DNA of 64,000 nt from Bordetella bronchialis. Lineage in GTDB: Bacteria; Pseudomonadota; Gammaproteobacteria; Burkholderiales; Burkholderiaceae_B. Each line of letters starts with the position of its first letter. Within the stretch, counting starts at the first letter, position 1. A model generated the notes under the pieces. That model searched no databases, was not told the DNA's origin, and worked only from the letters and a program-made list of their open reading frames with translations. The DNA is taken from NCBI RefSeq assembly GCF_001676705.1, contig NZ_CP016170.1:1860001-1924000 (forward strand), read 5' to 3'. The translations under genes and the position numbers were made by a program. Positions 7,921 through 16,849 of this stretch are shown here, one piece after another.

Positions 7921-8808
7921 ATGGATGTTGGCCCAGTGAACGCTCCCGCCGAGATCGCCGCGTCGCCCCAGCCCATCGTGCGCCAGGCCTTGTACCTGGA
8001 AGCCGCGCAGCGCCTGCGGGAAATGATCCGTTCGCGAGCCCTGGCCGCGGGCGAATGGGTGGACGAGCTGCGGGTGGCGGCGCAGCTGGGCATTTCGCGC
8101 ACGCCGCTGCGCGAGGCGCTCAAGCTGCTGGCCAGCGAAGGCCTGGTGCGCCTGGAGCCGCGGCGCGGCTGTTTCGTCAATGAGCTGTCCATGCGGGACC
8201 TGGACGACATCTTTCCCCTGATGGCCATGCTGGAAGGCCGCTGCGCCTTCGAGGCCGCCCGCAAGGCCGGCCCGCAGGACATCCGCCGGCTGGCCGCGCT
8301 GCACGAGACCCTGCAGGCGCATGCGGCGGCCGGCCGCATCGATGCCTATTACGAAGCCAACTACGTCATCCACGAGGCCATCCAGGCGCTCGCCGACAAT
8401 CGCTGGCTGTCGGAAACCATCGGCAACCTGCGCAAGGTGCTGAGCCTGTCGCGCCACAAGAGCCTGATGCTGCCGGGGCGCATGCGCGCGTCCTGCGCGG
8501 AGCACATGGCGATTTTCGCCGCCATACGCGATCACGACCCCGAACGCGCCGAAGCCGTCGCGCGCAAGCATCTGCTGCGCCAGCTCGATGCGCTGCATGC
8601 CATGGAGCGGCGCGCCGGCGCGTCGGGCACTATCGTTCCGGCGCCCGCGCCAGCGGCGCGCCCGTCCAAGCCTGTCCCCGCCGCGTCCAAGCCGGCGAAA
8701 CCGCGGTCCGCCGCGGCCGGCAAGTCCGCCGCCACCCCTGCCAAGGAGCTCGCCCATGACCGTTCCAGAACCGCTCGTTCCCGCGCGCGCGGCGCGCCTG
8801 CTGGATAA
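7921..8808 (+). CDS. GntR-family (FCD) regulator of the malonate operon
   Basis: A 295-residue regulator. The winged helix-turn-helix is at residues about 25-90 (LGISRTPLREALKLLASEGLV), followed by an FCD ligand-binding domain to about residue 225. An Ala/Pro/Lys-rich tail of about 60 residues follows, which is unusual. The 3' end overlaps the start of the malonyl-CoA decarboxylase gene by 53 bp, so the two are coexpressed. By analogy with MatR/MdcY it probably senses malonate or malonyl-CoA and controls this operon. GTG 7936 is an alternative start. Confidence 0.85.
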   Translation: MDVGPVNAPAEIAASPQPIVRQALYLEAAQRLREMIRSRALAAGEWVDELRVAAQLGISRTPLREALKLLASEGLVRLEPRRGCFVNELSMRDLDDIFPLMAMLEGRCAFEAARKAGPQDIRRLAALHETLQAHAAAGRIDAYYEANYVIHEAIQALADNRWLSETIGNLRKVLSLSRHKSLMLPGRMRASCAEHMAIFAAIRDHDPERAEAVARKHLLRQLDALHAMERRAGASGTIVPAPAPAARPSKPVPAASKPAKPRSAAAGKSAATPAKELAHDRSRTARSRARGAPAG

Positions 8809-10102
8809 GGCCATGCCGCGCCGCGACCTCGCGACCGTGCCGCCGCAGTCGGACCTGGACACCGACAAGCCCGAGGCGGAAGCCGGCTTGATGGCGCGCC
8901 TGGGCCGCCTGTGGGAACGCGACCGCTTTCCGGACCAGGCCGCGCTGCGGCCCTTGTTCACGCCGCGCCTGACCGACGTGGCGGCGAACCGGCTGGCCCA
9001 TGCCTGGTGCCAGGCCTACACCGGCGCGGAAGGCAAGGTCCGCCGCACGATGCTGGGCCTGCTGGCGGCCGCCAGCGCGGCGCAGGAGCAACCGGACGAA
9101 GCCAACGGCCGGCTGTTCCGGCGCTTCAACAACCAGCCCGACGGCCTGCGTTTCCTGGTCGGCCTGCGCGCCGACATGCTGCGCTGGCGCAAGCAGGTGG
9201 CGGGTCTGCAGGCGCTGGACAAGACCCTGGAAAGCCTGCTTTCGGCGTGGTTCGACGTGGGCCTGCTGGACCTGCGGCGGCTGACGTGGGATTCGCCCGC
9301 GTCGCTGCTGGAAAAGCTCATCGTGTACGAGGCCGTGCACGAGATCCAGTCCTGGGACGACCTGAAGCACCGCGTCGCGGAAGACCGGCGCTGCTATGCC
9401 TTCTTCCATCCGCAGATGCCCGACGTGCCGCTGATCTTCGTCGAGGTCGCTTTCGCGCCGCAGATGGCCGACGACGTGCTGGCGGTCCTGGATACGGCGC
9501 AGCCGCCGCAGAACCTGGACAAGGCCCGCTGGGCGATCTTTTATTCCATTTCGAATACGCAACCGGGGCTGCGGGGCATCAGCTTCGGCAACTTCCTGCT
9601 CAAGCGCGTCATCGACCAGCTGCTGTCGGAACTGCCCAAGCTGAAGTCCTTCGCCACCTTGTCGCCCATCCCGGGCTTCGCGGACTGGCTGGGCAAGCTG
9701 AATGCCGACGAGGTGGAAGACATCGTGCGCGACAAGACCCGCGAGCGCGCGCGCCGCGGCGTGCCGGACGGCGCGCGCTGGCTGGCGCGGCTGCGCAAGG
9801 CGGCCACCAGCCCGCGCGGCGGCGGCGAGGTCGTGCAGCGGGCCGGCATGAAGCTGGCCGCGGCCTATCTGCAATCGATGAAGGGCGGCGCGCCGCTGGA
9901 TCCGGTGGCGCGATTCCACCTGGGCAACGGCGCGCGCATCGAACGCATCAACTGGGGCGCGGACCGTTCCGCCAAGGGCCTGGCCCAATCGGCCGCGCTG
10001 ATGGTCAACTATCTGTACGAACTGGACGAACTCGACGACAACCTGGGCCGTCTCAATGCCGGCAAGCCCGCCGTCAGCCGCCTCATCGCGAAGATAGGGT
10101 AG
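8756..10102 (+). CDS. Malonyl-CoA decarboxylase
   Basis: A 448-residue enzyme of the MCD family (MatA/MLYCD-like), converting malonyl-CoA to acetyl-CoA and CO2. Characteristic stretches include a helical N-terminal domain (to about residue 170), then the GNAT-like catalytic domain with FFHPQMPDVPLIFVEVA and FATLSPIPGF. AAGGAG at 8743-8748 gives a good ribosome site inside the upstream gene. With MatB downstream it completes the malonate to acetyl-CoA route. Confidence 0.92.
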   Translation: MTVPEPLVPARAARLLDKAMPRRDLATVPPQSDLDTDKPEAEAGLMARLGRLWERDRFPDQAALRPLFTPRLTDVAANRLAHAWCQAYTGAEGKVRRTMLGLLAAASAAQEQPDEANGRLFRRFNNQPDGLRFLVGLRADMLRWRKQVAGLQALDKTLESLLSAWFDVGLLDLRRLTWDSPASLLEKLIVYEAVHEIQSWDDLKHRVAEDRRCYAFFHPQMPDVPLIFVEVAFAPQMADDVLAVLDTAQPPQNLDKARWAIFYSISNTQPGLRGISFGNFLLKRVIDQLLSELPKLKSFATLSPIPGFADWLGKLNADEVEDIVRDKTRERARRGVPDGARWLARLRKAATSPRGGGEVVQRAGMKLAAAYLQSMKGGAPLDPVARFHLGNGARIERINWGADRSAKGLAQSAALMVNYLYELDELDDNLGRLNAGKPAVSRLIAKIG

Positions 10103-10209
10103 CGCGGCGGGCCGGTAAAAGAGGGGGGCGTGAAACCGCTGTACGAACCGCCCCGGGGTGAAGCACAATCCGGCACATTGCCCGGGCCGGATATAAAAAG
10201 ACAAGGGAC

Positions 10210-11046
10210 ATGACGCTCGCCGATCCGCCGTTAGATCCGCCCCCCGCCCCGCGCCGCGGCGCGGGGCAGGTGACGTGCCGCCGCGAAGGCGCGGTGGCGC
10301 ACGTTTCGCTGTCCCACCCGGGCCGCATGAACGCCATCACGGTGGCCATGTGGCGGCAGCTGGCGACGCTGTTCCAGGAGCTTTCCGCCGACCGGGCGCT
10401 GCGCTGCGTGGTCGTGCGCGGCGAAGACGGCCATTTCGCGGCCGGCGCGGATATCCGCGAGTTCCCCACGGAACGCGGCGACACCGCCGCGGTCGTGCGC
10501 TATCACCGCGACATCCTCGCCCCCGCGCTGCGCGCCATCGAGGCCTGCCCCCATCCCGTGGTGGCCCGCATCGAAGGGGTGTGCGTGGGCGGTGGCCTGG
10601 AAATCGCCTGCCAGTGCGACCTGCGCATCGCCGCGCGCACGGCGCGCCTGGGCGCGCCCATCAATCGCCTGGGTTTTCCCATGGCGCCGGACGAAATGCG
10701 CGGCCTTTTGAACGTGGCCGGCCGTGCCGTGACGCTGGAACTGCTGCTGGAAGGCCGCATCCTGGACGCGCAGGAAGCGTATGCCAAGGGCCTGCTGACC
10801 CGCGTTGTCGACGATGCCGGCCTGGATGACGAACTGCAACGTTGCGTGGGCCGCATCCTTGGGGGCGCGCCGCGCGCCGCCAGCCTGAACAAGCACATGG
10901 CGGCGCGCCTGTCGCGCGACGAACCGCTGAGCGAGCAGGAGTACGAACGCTTTTTTTCTTATGCGGAGAGCCGCGACCACCGGGAAGGCGTGCGCGCCTT
11001 TCTGGCGGGCGAAGCGCCGACATTCACCGGAGACTGGAAAGAGTGA
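10210..11046 (+). CDS. Enoyl-CoA hydratase/isomerase family protein in the malonate operon
   Basis: A 278-residue crotonase-fold protein. The oxyanion-hole stretches are visible as HFAAGADIREF (after residue 75) and GVCVGGGLEIACQCDL (about 118-133). The position of the first catalytic Glu of classical hydratases is occupied by Gly/Leu-type residues here, so hydration of a simple enoyl-CoA is not assured. It overlaps matB by four bases (GTGA), a sign of tight coupling. A crotonase is not needed for the MatA/MatB pathway, so its role is open; action on a malonyl or methylmalonyl-type thioester is possible. Confidence 0.85.
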   Translation: MTLADPPLDPPPAPRRGAGQVTCRREGAVAHVSLSHPGRMNAITVAMWRQLATLFQELSADRALRCVVVRGEDGHFAAGADIREFPTERGDTAAVVRYHRDILAPALRAIEACPHPVVARIEGVCVGGGLEIACQCDLRIAARTARLGAPINRLGFPMAPDEMRGLLNVAGRAVTLELLLEGRILDAQEAYAKGLLTRVVDDAGLDDELQRCVGRILGGAPRAASLNKHMAARLSRDEPLSEQEYERFFSYAESRDHREGVRAFLAGEAPTFTGDWKE

Positions 11047-12584
11047 GCAATGCCAATTTGTACGCGGTACTCGAAACGGGTTTTCCGCGCGATCGCAGCC
11101 AGGTCGCGATCGAGACGCCGACCTTGCGCTACACCTGGGACGATATCGACAGGGCCAGCGCCTGCCTGGCCAATCTGCTGACGTCCCTGGACCTGCCCAA
11201 GGACGCCCGCGTGGCGGTCCAGGTGGAAAAGTCCCCGGAGGCACTGCTGCTGTATCTGGCCACGCTGCGCGCCGGCCTGGTCTACCTGCCGTTGAATACC
11301 GCCTATCGCGAATCCGAGATCGAATACTTCCTGGGCAATGCCGAGCCCTCGGTGGTGGTGTGTTCCAGCGCCAACCTGCCATGGATACAAAAGCTGGCCG
11401 ACCGGTCCGGCGTCGCGCACGTCTACACGCTGGACGACGACCGCACCGGCACGCTGCTGGACGCGGCTGGCAAGCTGTCCCAGCGTTTCAAGACCGTGGC
11501 GCGCGCCGAAGACGACCTGGCGGCCATCCTGTACACGTCCGGCACCACCGGCCGCAGCAAGGGCGCGATGCTGTCGCACGGCAATCTGGCCTCCAATGCG
11601 CGCGTGCTTCACACGTACTGGGGCTGGCGCGCCGACGACGTGCTGCTGCATATGCTGCCGATCTTCCACGTGCACGGGCTGTTCGTCGCCTCGCACGGCG
11701 CGCTGCTGGCGGGCGCGCGCATGATCTGGCTGCCCAAGCTGGATGTGGACCAGGCCCTGCGCTACCTGCCGCAGAGCACCGTAATGATGGGCGTGCCGAC
11801 CTACTATGTGCGGCTGCTGGCGGATCCGCGCTTCGGCCGCGAGGCCTGCGCCCGCATGCGGCTGTTTATCTCCGGCTCGGCGCCCCTGCTGACGGAAACC
11901 TTCGTTACCTTCCAGGGCCGGACCGGCCACACCATCCTGGAACGCTACGGCATGAGCGAAACCGTCATGCTGACGTCCAACCCCTATGACGCCGTCGAAG
12001 GCGCGCGCATCGGCGGCACGGTCGGCAAGGCGCTGCCCGGCGTGGAGGTACGCGTCGTCGACGATGCCGGCCGCAAGCTGCCGCCCGGCGAGATCGGCAA
12101 CATCCAGGTGCGCGGACCCAACGTGTTCTCCGGCTATTGGCGCATGCCGGAAAAGACGCGCGAGGAATTCACCGAGGACGGGTGGTTCAAGACCGGCGAC
12201 GTGGGCCGCTGGGGAGGCGAAATCAACGGCAGTCCCGTGCCGGTCGACTACCTGAGCATCGTGGGCCGCAGCAAGGACCTGATCATCTCCGGCGGATATA
12301 ACGTTTATCCGAAGGAAATCGAGTCCGTCATCGACGATATGCAGGGCGTGGAAGAGTCGGCCGTCATCGGCGTGCCGCATCCCGATTTCGGCGAGGCCGT
12401 CGTCGCCGTGGTGGTGCCGCGCAAGGGGGCCCGGCTGGATCCGGCCGCCATCCAGGGCGAGCTCAAGAACCGCATCGCCAATTTCAAGGTGCCCAAGCGC
12501 GTGCACGTGACCGACCAGCTGCCGCGCAATACCATGGGCAAGGTGCAGAAGAACGTATTGCGCGACACCTACGGGCAGCTTTGA
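11043..12584 (+). CDS. matB: Malonyl-CoA synthetase
   Basis: A 513-residue ANL-superfamily ligase that activates malonate with ATP and CoA. The P-loop YTSGTTGRSKG is at residues 164-174, the A5 region ERYGMSE follows, the A8 hinge is GRSKDLIISGGYNVYP, and the C-terminal catalytic Lys lies in NTMGKVQKN. Context beside malonyl-CoA decarboxylase supports malonate over other short acids. The start is GTG at 11043, overlapping the upstream stop. Confidence 0.93.
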   Translation: MSNANLYAVLETGFPRDRSQVAIETPTLRYTWDDIDRASACLANLLTSLDLPKDARVAVQVEKSPEALLLYLATLRAGLVYLPLNTAYRESEIEYFLGNAEPSVVVCSSANLPWIQKLADRSGVAHVYTLDDDRTGTLLDAAGKLSQRFKTVARAEDDLAAILYTSGTTGRSKGAMLSHGNLASNARVLHTYWGWRADDVLLHMLPIFHVHGLFVASHGALLAGARMIWLPKLDVDQALRYLPQSTVMMGVPTYYVRLLADPRFGREACARMRLFISGSAPLLTETFVTFQGRTGHTILERYGMSETVMLTSNPYDAVEGARIGGTVGKALPGVEVRVVDDAGRKLPPGEIGNIQVRGPNVFSGYWRMPEKTREEFTEDGWFKTGDVGRWGGEINGSPVPVDYLSIVGRSKDLIISGGYNVYPKEIESVIDDMQGVEESAVIGVPHPDFGEAVVAVVVPRKGARLDPAAIQGELKNRIANFKVPKRVHVTDQLPRNTMGKVQKNVLRDTYGQL

Positions 12585-12669
12585 TCGCCGCCCGCTTCAT
12601 CGATTCGACAAGGAGACCGCCGCCTTAGACACCACCCGTACCGATGTGCGTAAGGATTCATACAACAGC

Positions 12670-12712
12670 GGGCGCCGCGGCGCCCCGCGCCGACCGATGG
12701 GCGAAACCCATC
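12670..12712 (+). repeat. Two small hairpins, one REP-like, between matB and the Bug gene
   Basis: GGGCGCC-GC-GGCGCCC (12670-12685) is followed by GATGGG-N5-CCCATC (12696-12712) and then CTACGCAG. The second hairpin with its flank resembles the short 'GTAGGATGGGTT...AACCCATC' interspersed palindromes seen in many beta- and gamma-proteobacteria. It may dampen expression of the receptor relative to the enzymes; function not demonstrated. Confidence 0.45.
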
Positions 12713-12739
12713 CTACGCAGCACCCCGGAGGAGAACATC

Positions 12740-13714
12740 ATGGCTTACCGTACCAGGTTCGCGGCGCTGGCCGCCGCATTGCTGGCGCTTGTCCTGGCAA
12801 CCCCGGCCTCGGCCGATTGGCCGGAGCGCCCCGTCACCATCATCGTGCCGTTTCCCGCCGGCGGCGGCACCGATACCTTTGCCCGTCCCCTGGCCGAGCA
12901 ACTGCGCAACCAACTGGGCCAGACCGTCGTCATCGACAACAAGGGCGGCGCGGGCGGCACCGTGGGCGCCGCCGTGGCCGCCAAGGCCAGGCCCGACGGC
13001 TACACCTTTTTCATGGGCGGTGCGCATCATGCCGTCGCGCCGGCGCTGTACAAGCAGCTCAGCTATGACATCCAGAAGGACTTCGTCCCGGTGGCGCTGC
13101 TGGCGCAGCCGCCGCAGGTGGTGGTGATCAACCCGTCCAAGCTGCCCGTCAAGACGCTGCAGGAATTCATCGCCTATGCCAAGGCGCGCCCCGGGCAGAT
13201 CAACTACGGCACGGCGGGCAAGGGCAGTACCCACCATCTGGCCGGCGAACTGTTCGCCATGCAAACGGGGATCCAGCTGGTGGACGTGCCGTACCAGGGT
13301 GCCGGGCCCATGCTCTCGGCGCTGATCGGCGGCCAGGTGGACCTGGCCTTCGACGGCCTGGGATCGTCCTCCGGCCACATCCGCGCGGGCAGCATCAAGC
13401 CGCTGGCGGTGGCCGCCGCGCAGCGCTCGCCGTCCTTCCCGGATGTCCCGACCGCCGCCGAGGCGGGCGTCATGAACTACCAGGTTTCCACCTGGTACGC
13501 GCTGTGGGCGCCGGCGGGCACGCCGCAGCCGGTCGTCGACCGCATGATCCGCGAAGTCACCACGGCCTTGAATACGCCCAAGCTCAAGGAGCAATGGGCG
13601 TCCAACGGCTCGGCCACGCCCGCCCTGACCGGCCCCGCCTTCGGCAAATTCGTCGACGACGAAGTGGCCCGTTGGGGCAAGGTGGTGAAGGACTCGGGCG
13701 TGTCCCTGGACTAG
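12740..13714 (+). CDS. Bug-family periplasmic receptor at the end of the malonate operon
   Basis: A 324-residue tripartite-tricarboxylate-transporter receptor (TctC/Bug). A signal peptide ending near ATPASA (residue 25) is followed by the family pattern DWPERPVTIIVPFPAGGGTD, the KARPDGYT loop and VPYQGAGPML. GGAGGAG at 12727-12733 is a strong ribosome site. No TctA/TctB membrane genes are present, which is usual for Bordetella Bug proteins. Operon position suggests it binds malonate or a related dicarboxylate; that is inference. Confidence 0.9.
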   Translation: MAYRTRFAALAAALLALVLATPASADWPERPVTIIVPFPAGGGTDTFARPLAEQLRNQLGQTVVIDNKGGAGGTVGAAVAAKARPDGYTFFMGGAHHAVAPALYKQLSYDIQKDFVPVALLAQPPQVVVINPSKLPVKTLQEFIAYAKARPGQINYGTAGKGSTHHLAGELFAMQTGIQLVDVPYQGAGPMLSALIGGQVDLAFDGLGSSSGHIRAGSIKPLAVAAAQRSPSFPDVPTAAEAGVMNYQVSTWYALWAPAGTPQPVVDRMIREVTTALNTPKLKEQWASNGSATPALTGPAFGKFVDDEVARWGKVVKDSGVSLD

Positions 13715-13718
13715 CCGC

Positions 13719-14675
13719 TCAACGCCATGCGCTCGCTTCGTCGAGCGAGCGCATGATCTCGGGCGGCAGTTGCAGATAGGCCGCCTTCACCAGATCGTCC
13801 AGTTGCGCCAGCGAGGTCGCGCTGGCGATCGGGGCGGTGATCCCGGGCTGGGCCATGGTCCAGGCCAGCGCCACCTGGGCGGGGGTCGCTCCGGTGGCCT
13901 CCGCGCCCTGGTCCAGCGCGGCCAGGATGCGCTGGCCGCGCTCGTTCAGGTAGGTCTCGACGATCTTCTTGCCGCGCACGCTTTTGCCGGCATCGGCGGC
14001 CGTGCGGTATTTGCCCGACAGGAAGCCGCTGGCCAGCGCGTAGTAGTTGATGGTCCCCAGGCCCTGCGCGGTGACCACGGCCTGCAGGCCGCTTTCGTAG
14101 GGTTCGCGCGCATACAGGTTGTATTCGGGCTGGATGGATTCATAGCGCGGCAGGCCGTTGCGCTCGCTCAGTATCAGCGCCTCGGACAGGCGCGCGGCGG
14201 TGTAGTTGGACGCGCCGATGGCGCGTATCTTGCCTTGCTCGCGCAGTTTGCCGTAGGCGCCCAGCGTGTCGGCCAGCGGCGTGTCCGGATCGTCGCGATG
14301 CGACTGGTACAGGTCGATGTAGTCGGTCTGCAGGCGCGCCAGGGAGTCGTCCACCGCGCGGGCGATGTAGGCGGGCGACAGCCCTTTCGCCTTGGGCCCC
14401 ATTTCCATGCCGACCTTGGTGGCGATGACAACCTTGTCCCGCTTGCCGGACTTGGCCAGCCACTTGCCGATGATGACCTCGGATTCGCCGCCGCGATTGC
14501 CCGGCGCCCACCGCGAGTACACATCCGCGGTGTCGATGAAGTTCAGCCCGGCGTCCACCATGGCGTCCAGCAGGGAGAAGGCGTCCGCCTCGCCGACGGT
14601 CCAGCCGAATACATTGCCGCCGAAGGCCAGGGGAGGAACGGAAAGGCCGGAACGGCCCAATTGACGTTGTTGCAT
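13719..14675 (-). CDS. Aldo/keto reductase
   Basis: A 318-residue NADPH-dependent oxidoreductase with a TIM-barrel fold. The catalytic tetrad is visible as Asp and Tyr in DTADVYSRW, Lys in IATKVGM and His in YQSHRDD. The closest group is the YajO/Tas-like AKR12/13 type. The gene faces the malonate operon with only 4 bp between stops, and a 12-bp-stem hairpin lies in its last codons. A TTGTC-A-GACAA palindrome sits 32 bp upstream of the start. Substrate unknown. Confidence 0.9.
   Translation of the reverse strand: MQQRQLGRSGLSVPPLAFGGNVFGWTVGEADAFSLLDAMVDAGLNFIDTADVYSRWAPGNRGGESEVIIGKWLAKSGKRDKVVIATKVGMEMGPKAKGLSPAYIARAVDDSLARLQTDYIDLYQSHRDDPDTPLADTLGAYGKLREQGKIRAIGASNYTAARLSEALILSERNGLPRYESIQPEYNLYAREPYESGLQAVVTAQGLGTINYYALASGFLSGKYRTAADAGKSVRGKKIVETYLNERGQRILAALDQGAEATGATPAQVALAWTMAQPGITAPIASATSLAQLDDLVKAAYLQLPPEIMRSLDEASAWR
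13726..13755. terminator. Strong hairpin between convergent genes
   Basis: CATGCGCTCGCT / AGCGAGCGCATG forms a perfect 12-bp stem with a 6-nt loop at the meeting point of the Bug and aldo/keto reductase genes, inside the latter's final codons. There is no T run, so it may act as a bidirectional pause or roadblock rather than a classical terminator. Confidence 0.45.
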
Positions 14676-14706
14676 GGTCGGTCGCTCTCATCGATGGTTG
14701 TCATGC

Positions 14707-14717
14707 TTGTCAGACAA
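14707..14717 (-). promoter_or_regulatory. GntR/FCD-type operator candidate upstream of the aldo/keto reductase
   Basis: TTGTC-A-GACAA is a perfect palindrome of the TTGTCTGACAA type recognised by several FCD-subfamily GntR regulators. It lies 32 bp upstream of the reductase start codon at 14675. Confidence 0.4.
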
Positions 14718-14952
14718 AGTCGGGCAAGTCATCAGATTTTTCTTGTTCTGGTTCTGATTCTTTCGGGCAAGTATATCGGCCGAAAGGCGGGACGATGTAC
14801 TTACCTGGAAGTTCAGGGATTTCCCGCGCCTGAGCGCCCACGTCGCCAAGTTAGACTATGCGTTTTTGGGGACGGGCGGTCCCCAGGCCGCCGCGGCCCC
14901 GCGCGCGCCGCGCCCGTTCCAGGCGTTATCCATGGTCGAGGAGCCTGCTTTT

Positions 14953-15942
14953 ATGTCAAAGAAAAAATCCGCCGTGCAAGCTGTCGCCGCCGCCGTCGCG
15001 CTGGCCGCCACGCTGTGTTCGGGCGGAGCCGCCCTGGCCGCCCCTGCGGGGCAGAAGTCGGTGGACGTCATCGCCATCGTGGAGCATCCCGCGCTGGATG
15101 CCGTGCGCGACGGTGTCAAGGACGCCCTCAAGGCCAAGGGGTATGACGCCGGCAAGAACCTGAAGTGGCAGTACCAGAGCGCGCAGGGCAATACGGGCAC
15201 CGCCGCGCAGATCGCGCGCAAATTCGTCGGCGACCGGCCCGACGCCATCGTTGCCATCGCCACGCCGGCCGCGCAGGCCGTGGTCGCCGCCACCAAGGAC
15301 ATTCCCGTGGTCTATGCCGCGGTAACCGATCCGGTGGCCGCGCAACTGGTGCCGTCCATGGGGCCGTCCGGCACCAACGTGACGGGGATCTCCGACGCGC
15401 TGGAAGTGGAACGGCAGATCGACCTGATCCGCAAGGTCGTGCCCAATGCCAAGCGCGTCGGCATGGTGTACAACCCCGGCGAAGCCAATTCCGTGGTCGT
15501 GATCAAGCAGATGCAGGAATTGCTGCCCAAGGCGGGCATGAGCCTGGTGGAGGCCGCCGCGCCGCGCACGGTGGACGTCGCCGCCGCCGCCCGCAGCCTC
15601 ATCGGCAAGGTCGATGTCATCTACACCAGTACCGACAACAACGTGGTCTCGGCCTATGAGTCGCTGGTCAAGGTCGGCAACGACGCCAAGATCCCGCTGG
15701 TCGCGGCCGACAACGACAGCGTGAAGCGCGGCGCGATCGCCGCGCAGGGCGTGGACTACTACCAGCTGGGACAGCAGGTGGGCGAAGTCGTGGCGCGCAT
15801 ATTGAAGGGCGAAAAGCCGGGCGCCATACCGTCGACCACCGTGAACAAGGTGCAGCTCATGATCAATCCGGCCGCCGCGCAGGCGCAAGGCGTGGCCTTG
15901 CCCGAAGCCCTGATCAAATCGGCCGCGCAGGTCATCAAGTAA
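14953..15942 (+). CDS. ABC transporter substrate-binding protein, TrpX-like
   Basis: A 329-residue lipid-free periplasmic receptor of the ABC_sub_bind (TrpX) family. A Lys-rich N-terminus and signal segment end at GAALAAPAG, followed by a periplasmic-binding fold with IVEHPALDAVRDG and PVVYAAVTDPVAAQLV. GAGGAG 9 nt before the ATG fixes the start. Upstream in-frame ATGs lack ribosome sites. It heads a three-gene transporter operon 15 bp before the permease. Homologues take up tryptophan or related aromatic compounds; the ligand here is inferred at best. Confidence 0.9.
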   Translation: MSKKKSAVQAVAAAVALAATLCSGGAALAAPAGQKSVDVIAIVEHPALDAVRDGVKDALKAKGYDAGKNLKWQYQSAQGNTGTAAQIARKFVGDRPDAIVAIATPAAQAVVAATKDIPVVYAAVTDPVAAQLVPSMGPSGTNVTGISDALEVERQIDLIRKVVPNAKRVGMVYNPGEANSVVVIKQMQELLPKAGMSLVEAAAPRTVDVAAAARSLIGKVDVIYTSTDNNVVSAYESLVKVGNDAKIPLVAADNDSVKRGAIAAQGVDYYQLGQQVGEVVARILKGEKPGAIPSTTVNKVQLMINPAAAQAQGVALPEALIKSAAQVIK

Positions 15943-15957
15943 GCAGCAGCCGCGACG

Positions 15958-16848
15958 ATGTCCCTGTTCTCTTTGCTGGGCGCACTGGAGGTAGGCCTGG
16001 TCTTCAGCCTGGTCGCGCTGGGCGTGCTGGTCTCCTTCCGATTGCTGCGTTTTCCCGATCTGACGGTCGATGGCAGCTTCCCGCTGGGCGCCGCCGTGGC
16101 CGCCACCATGATCTCGGCGGGCTTCAACCCCTTTGCCGCCACCGGCTGCGCGATCGTCGCCGGCGCCGTGGCCGGCTGCCTGACCGGCTGGCTGAACGTC
16201 AGGCTGCGCATCATGGACCTGCTTGCCAGCATCCTGGTCATGATCGCCTTGTACTCGGTCAACCTGCGCGTGATGGGGCGGCCCAACGTTCCGCTGATCA
16301 CCGAGCCCACGGTCTTCACCCTGCTGCAGCCCGCGTGGCTCAGCGACTACGTGGCGCGTCCCGCGATCCTGCTGGTGGTGGTCGTCGTCTGCAAATTGCT
16401 GCTGGACTGGTTCCTGTCGACCGAGCAGGGGCTGGGCATGCGCGCGACCGGGGCCAACCCGCGCATGGCCCGTTCGCAGGGAGTCAACACCGGACGCCTG
16501 ATCCTGGGCGGCATGGCCTTGTCCAACGCGCTGGTGGCGCTGGCCGGGGCGCTGTTCGCACAGGCGCAGGGCGGCGCGGATATCTCGATGGGCCTGGGCA
16601 CCATCGTCATCGGCCTGGCCGCCGTGATCGTCGGCGAAAGCCTGCTGCCGGCGCGGCGCATCGCGCTGGCCACGCTGGCCGTCATCCTGGGCGCCATCGT
16701 GTACCGCTTCTTCGTCACCTTGGCCCTGAACATCGATTTCATCGGCCTGCAGGCCCAGGACCTGAACCTGGTCACGGCCGTGCTGGTGACGATCGCGCTC
16801 GTCATACCGCGCCTGCGCCGGCGCCGCCGCGGCGGACAGGGAGCCTGA
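15958..16848 (+). CDS. ABC transporter permease, TrpY-like
   Basis: A 296-residue inner-membrane protein with about 8-9 hydrophobic segments, of the branched-chain-type permease superfamily that pairs with ABC_sub_bind receptors. LLRFPDLTVDGSFPLGAAVAA near residue 36 is typical. The short basic C-terminus ends one base before the ATPase start codon. It forms the channel of the three-component importer with the flanking genes. Confidence 0.9.
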   Translation: MSLFSLLGALEVGLVFSLVALGVLVSFRLLRFPDLTVDGSFPLGAAVAATMISAGFNPFAATGCAIVAGAVAGCLTGWLNVRLRIMDLLASILVMIALYSVNLRVMGRPNVPLITEPTVFTLLQPAWLSDYVARPAILLVVVVVCKLLLDWFLSTEQGLGMRATGANPRMARSQGVNTGRLILGGMALSNALVALAGALFAQAQGGADISMGLGTIVIGLAAVIVGESLLPARRIALATLAVILGAIVYRFFVTLALNIDFIGLQAQDLNLVTAVLVTIALVIPRLRRRRRGGQGA

Positions 16849-16849
16849 C

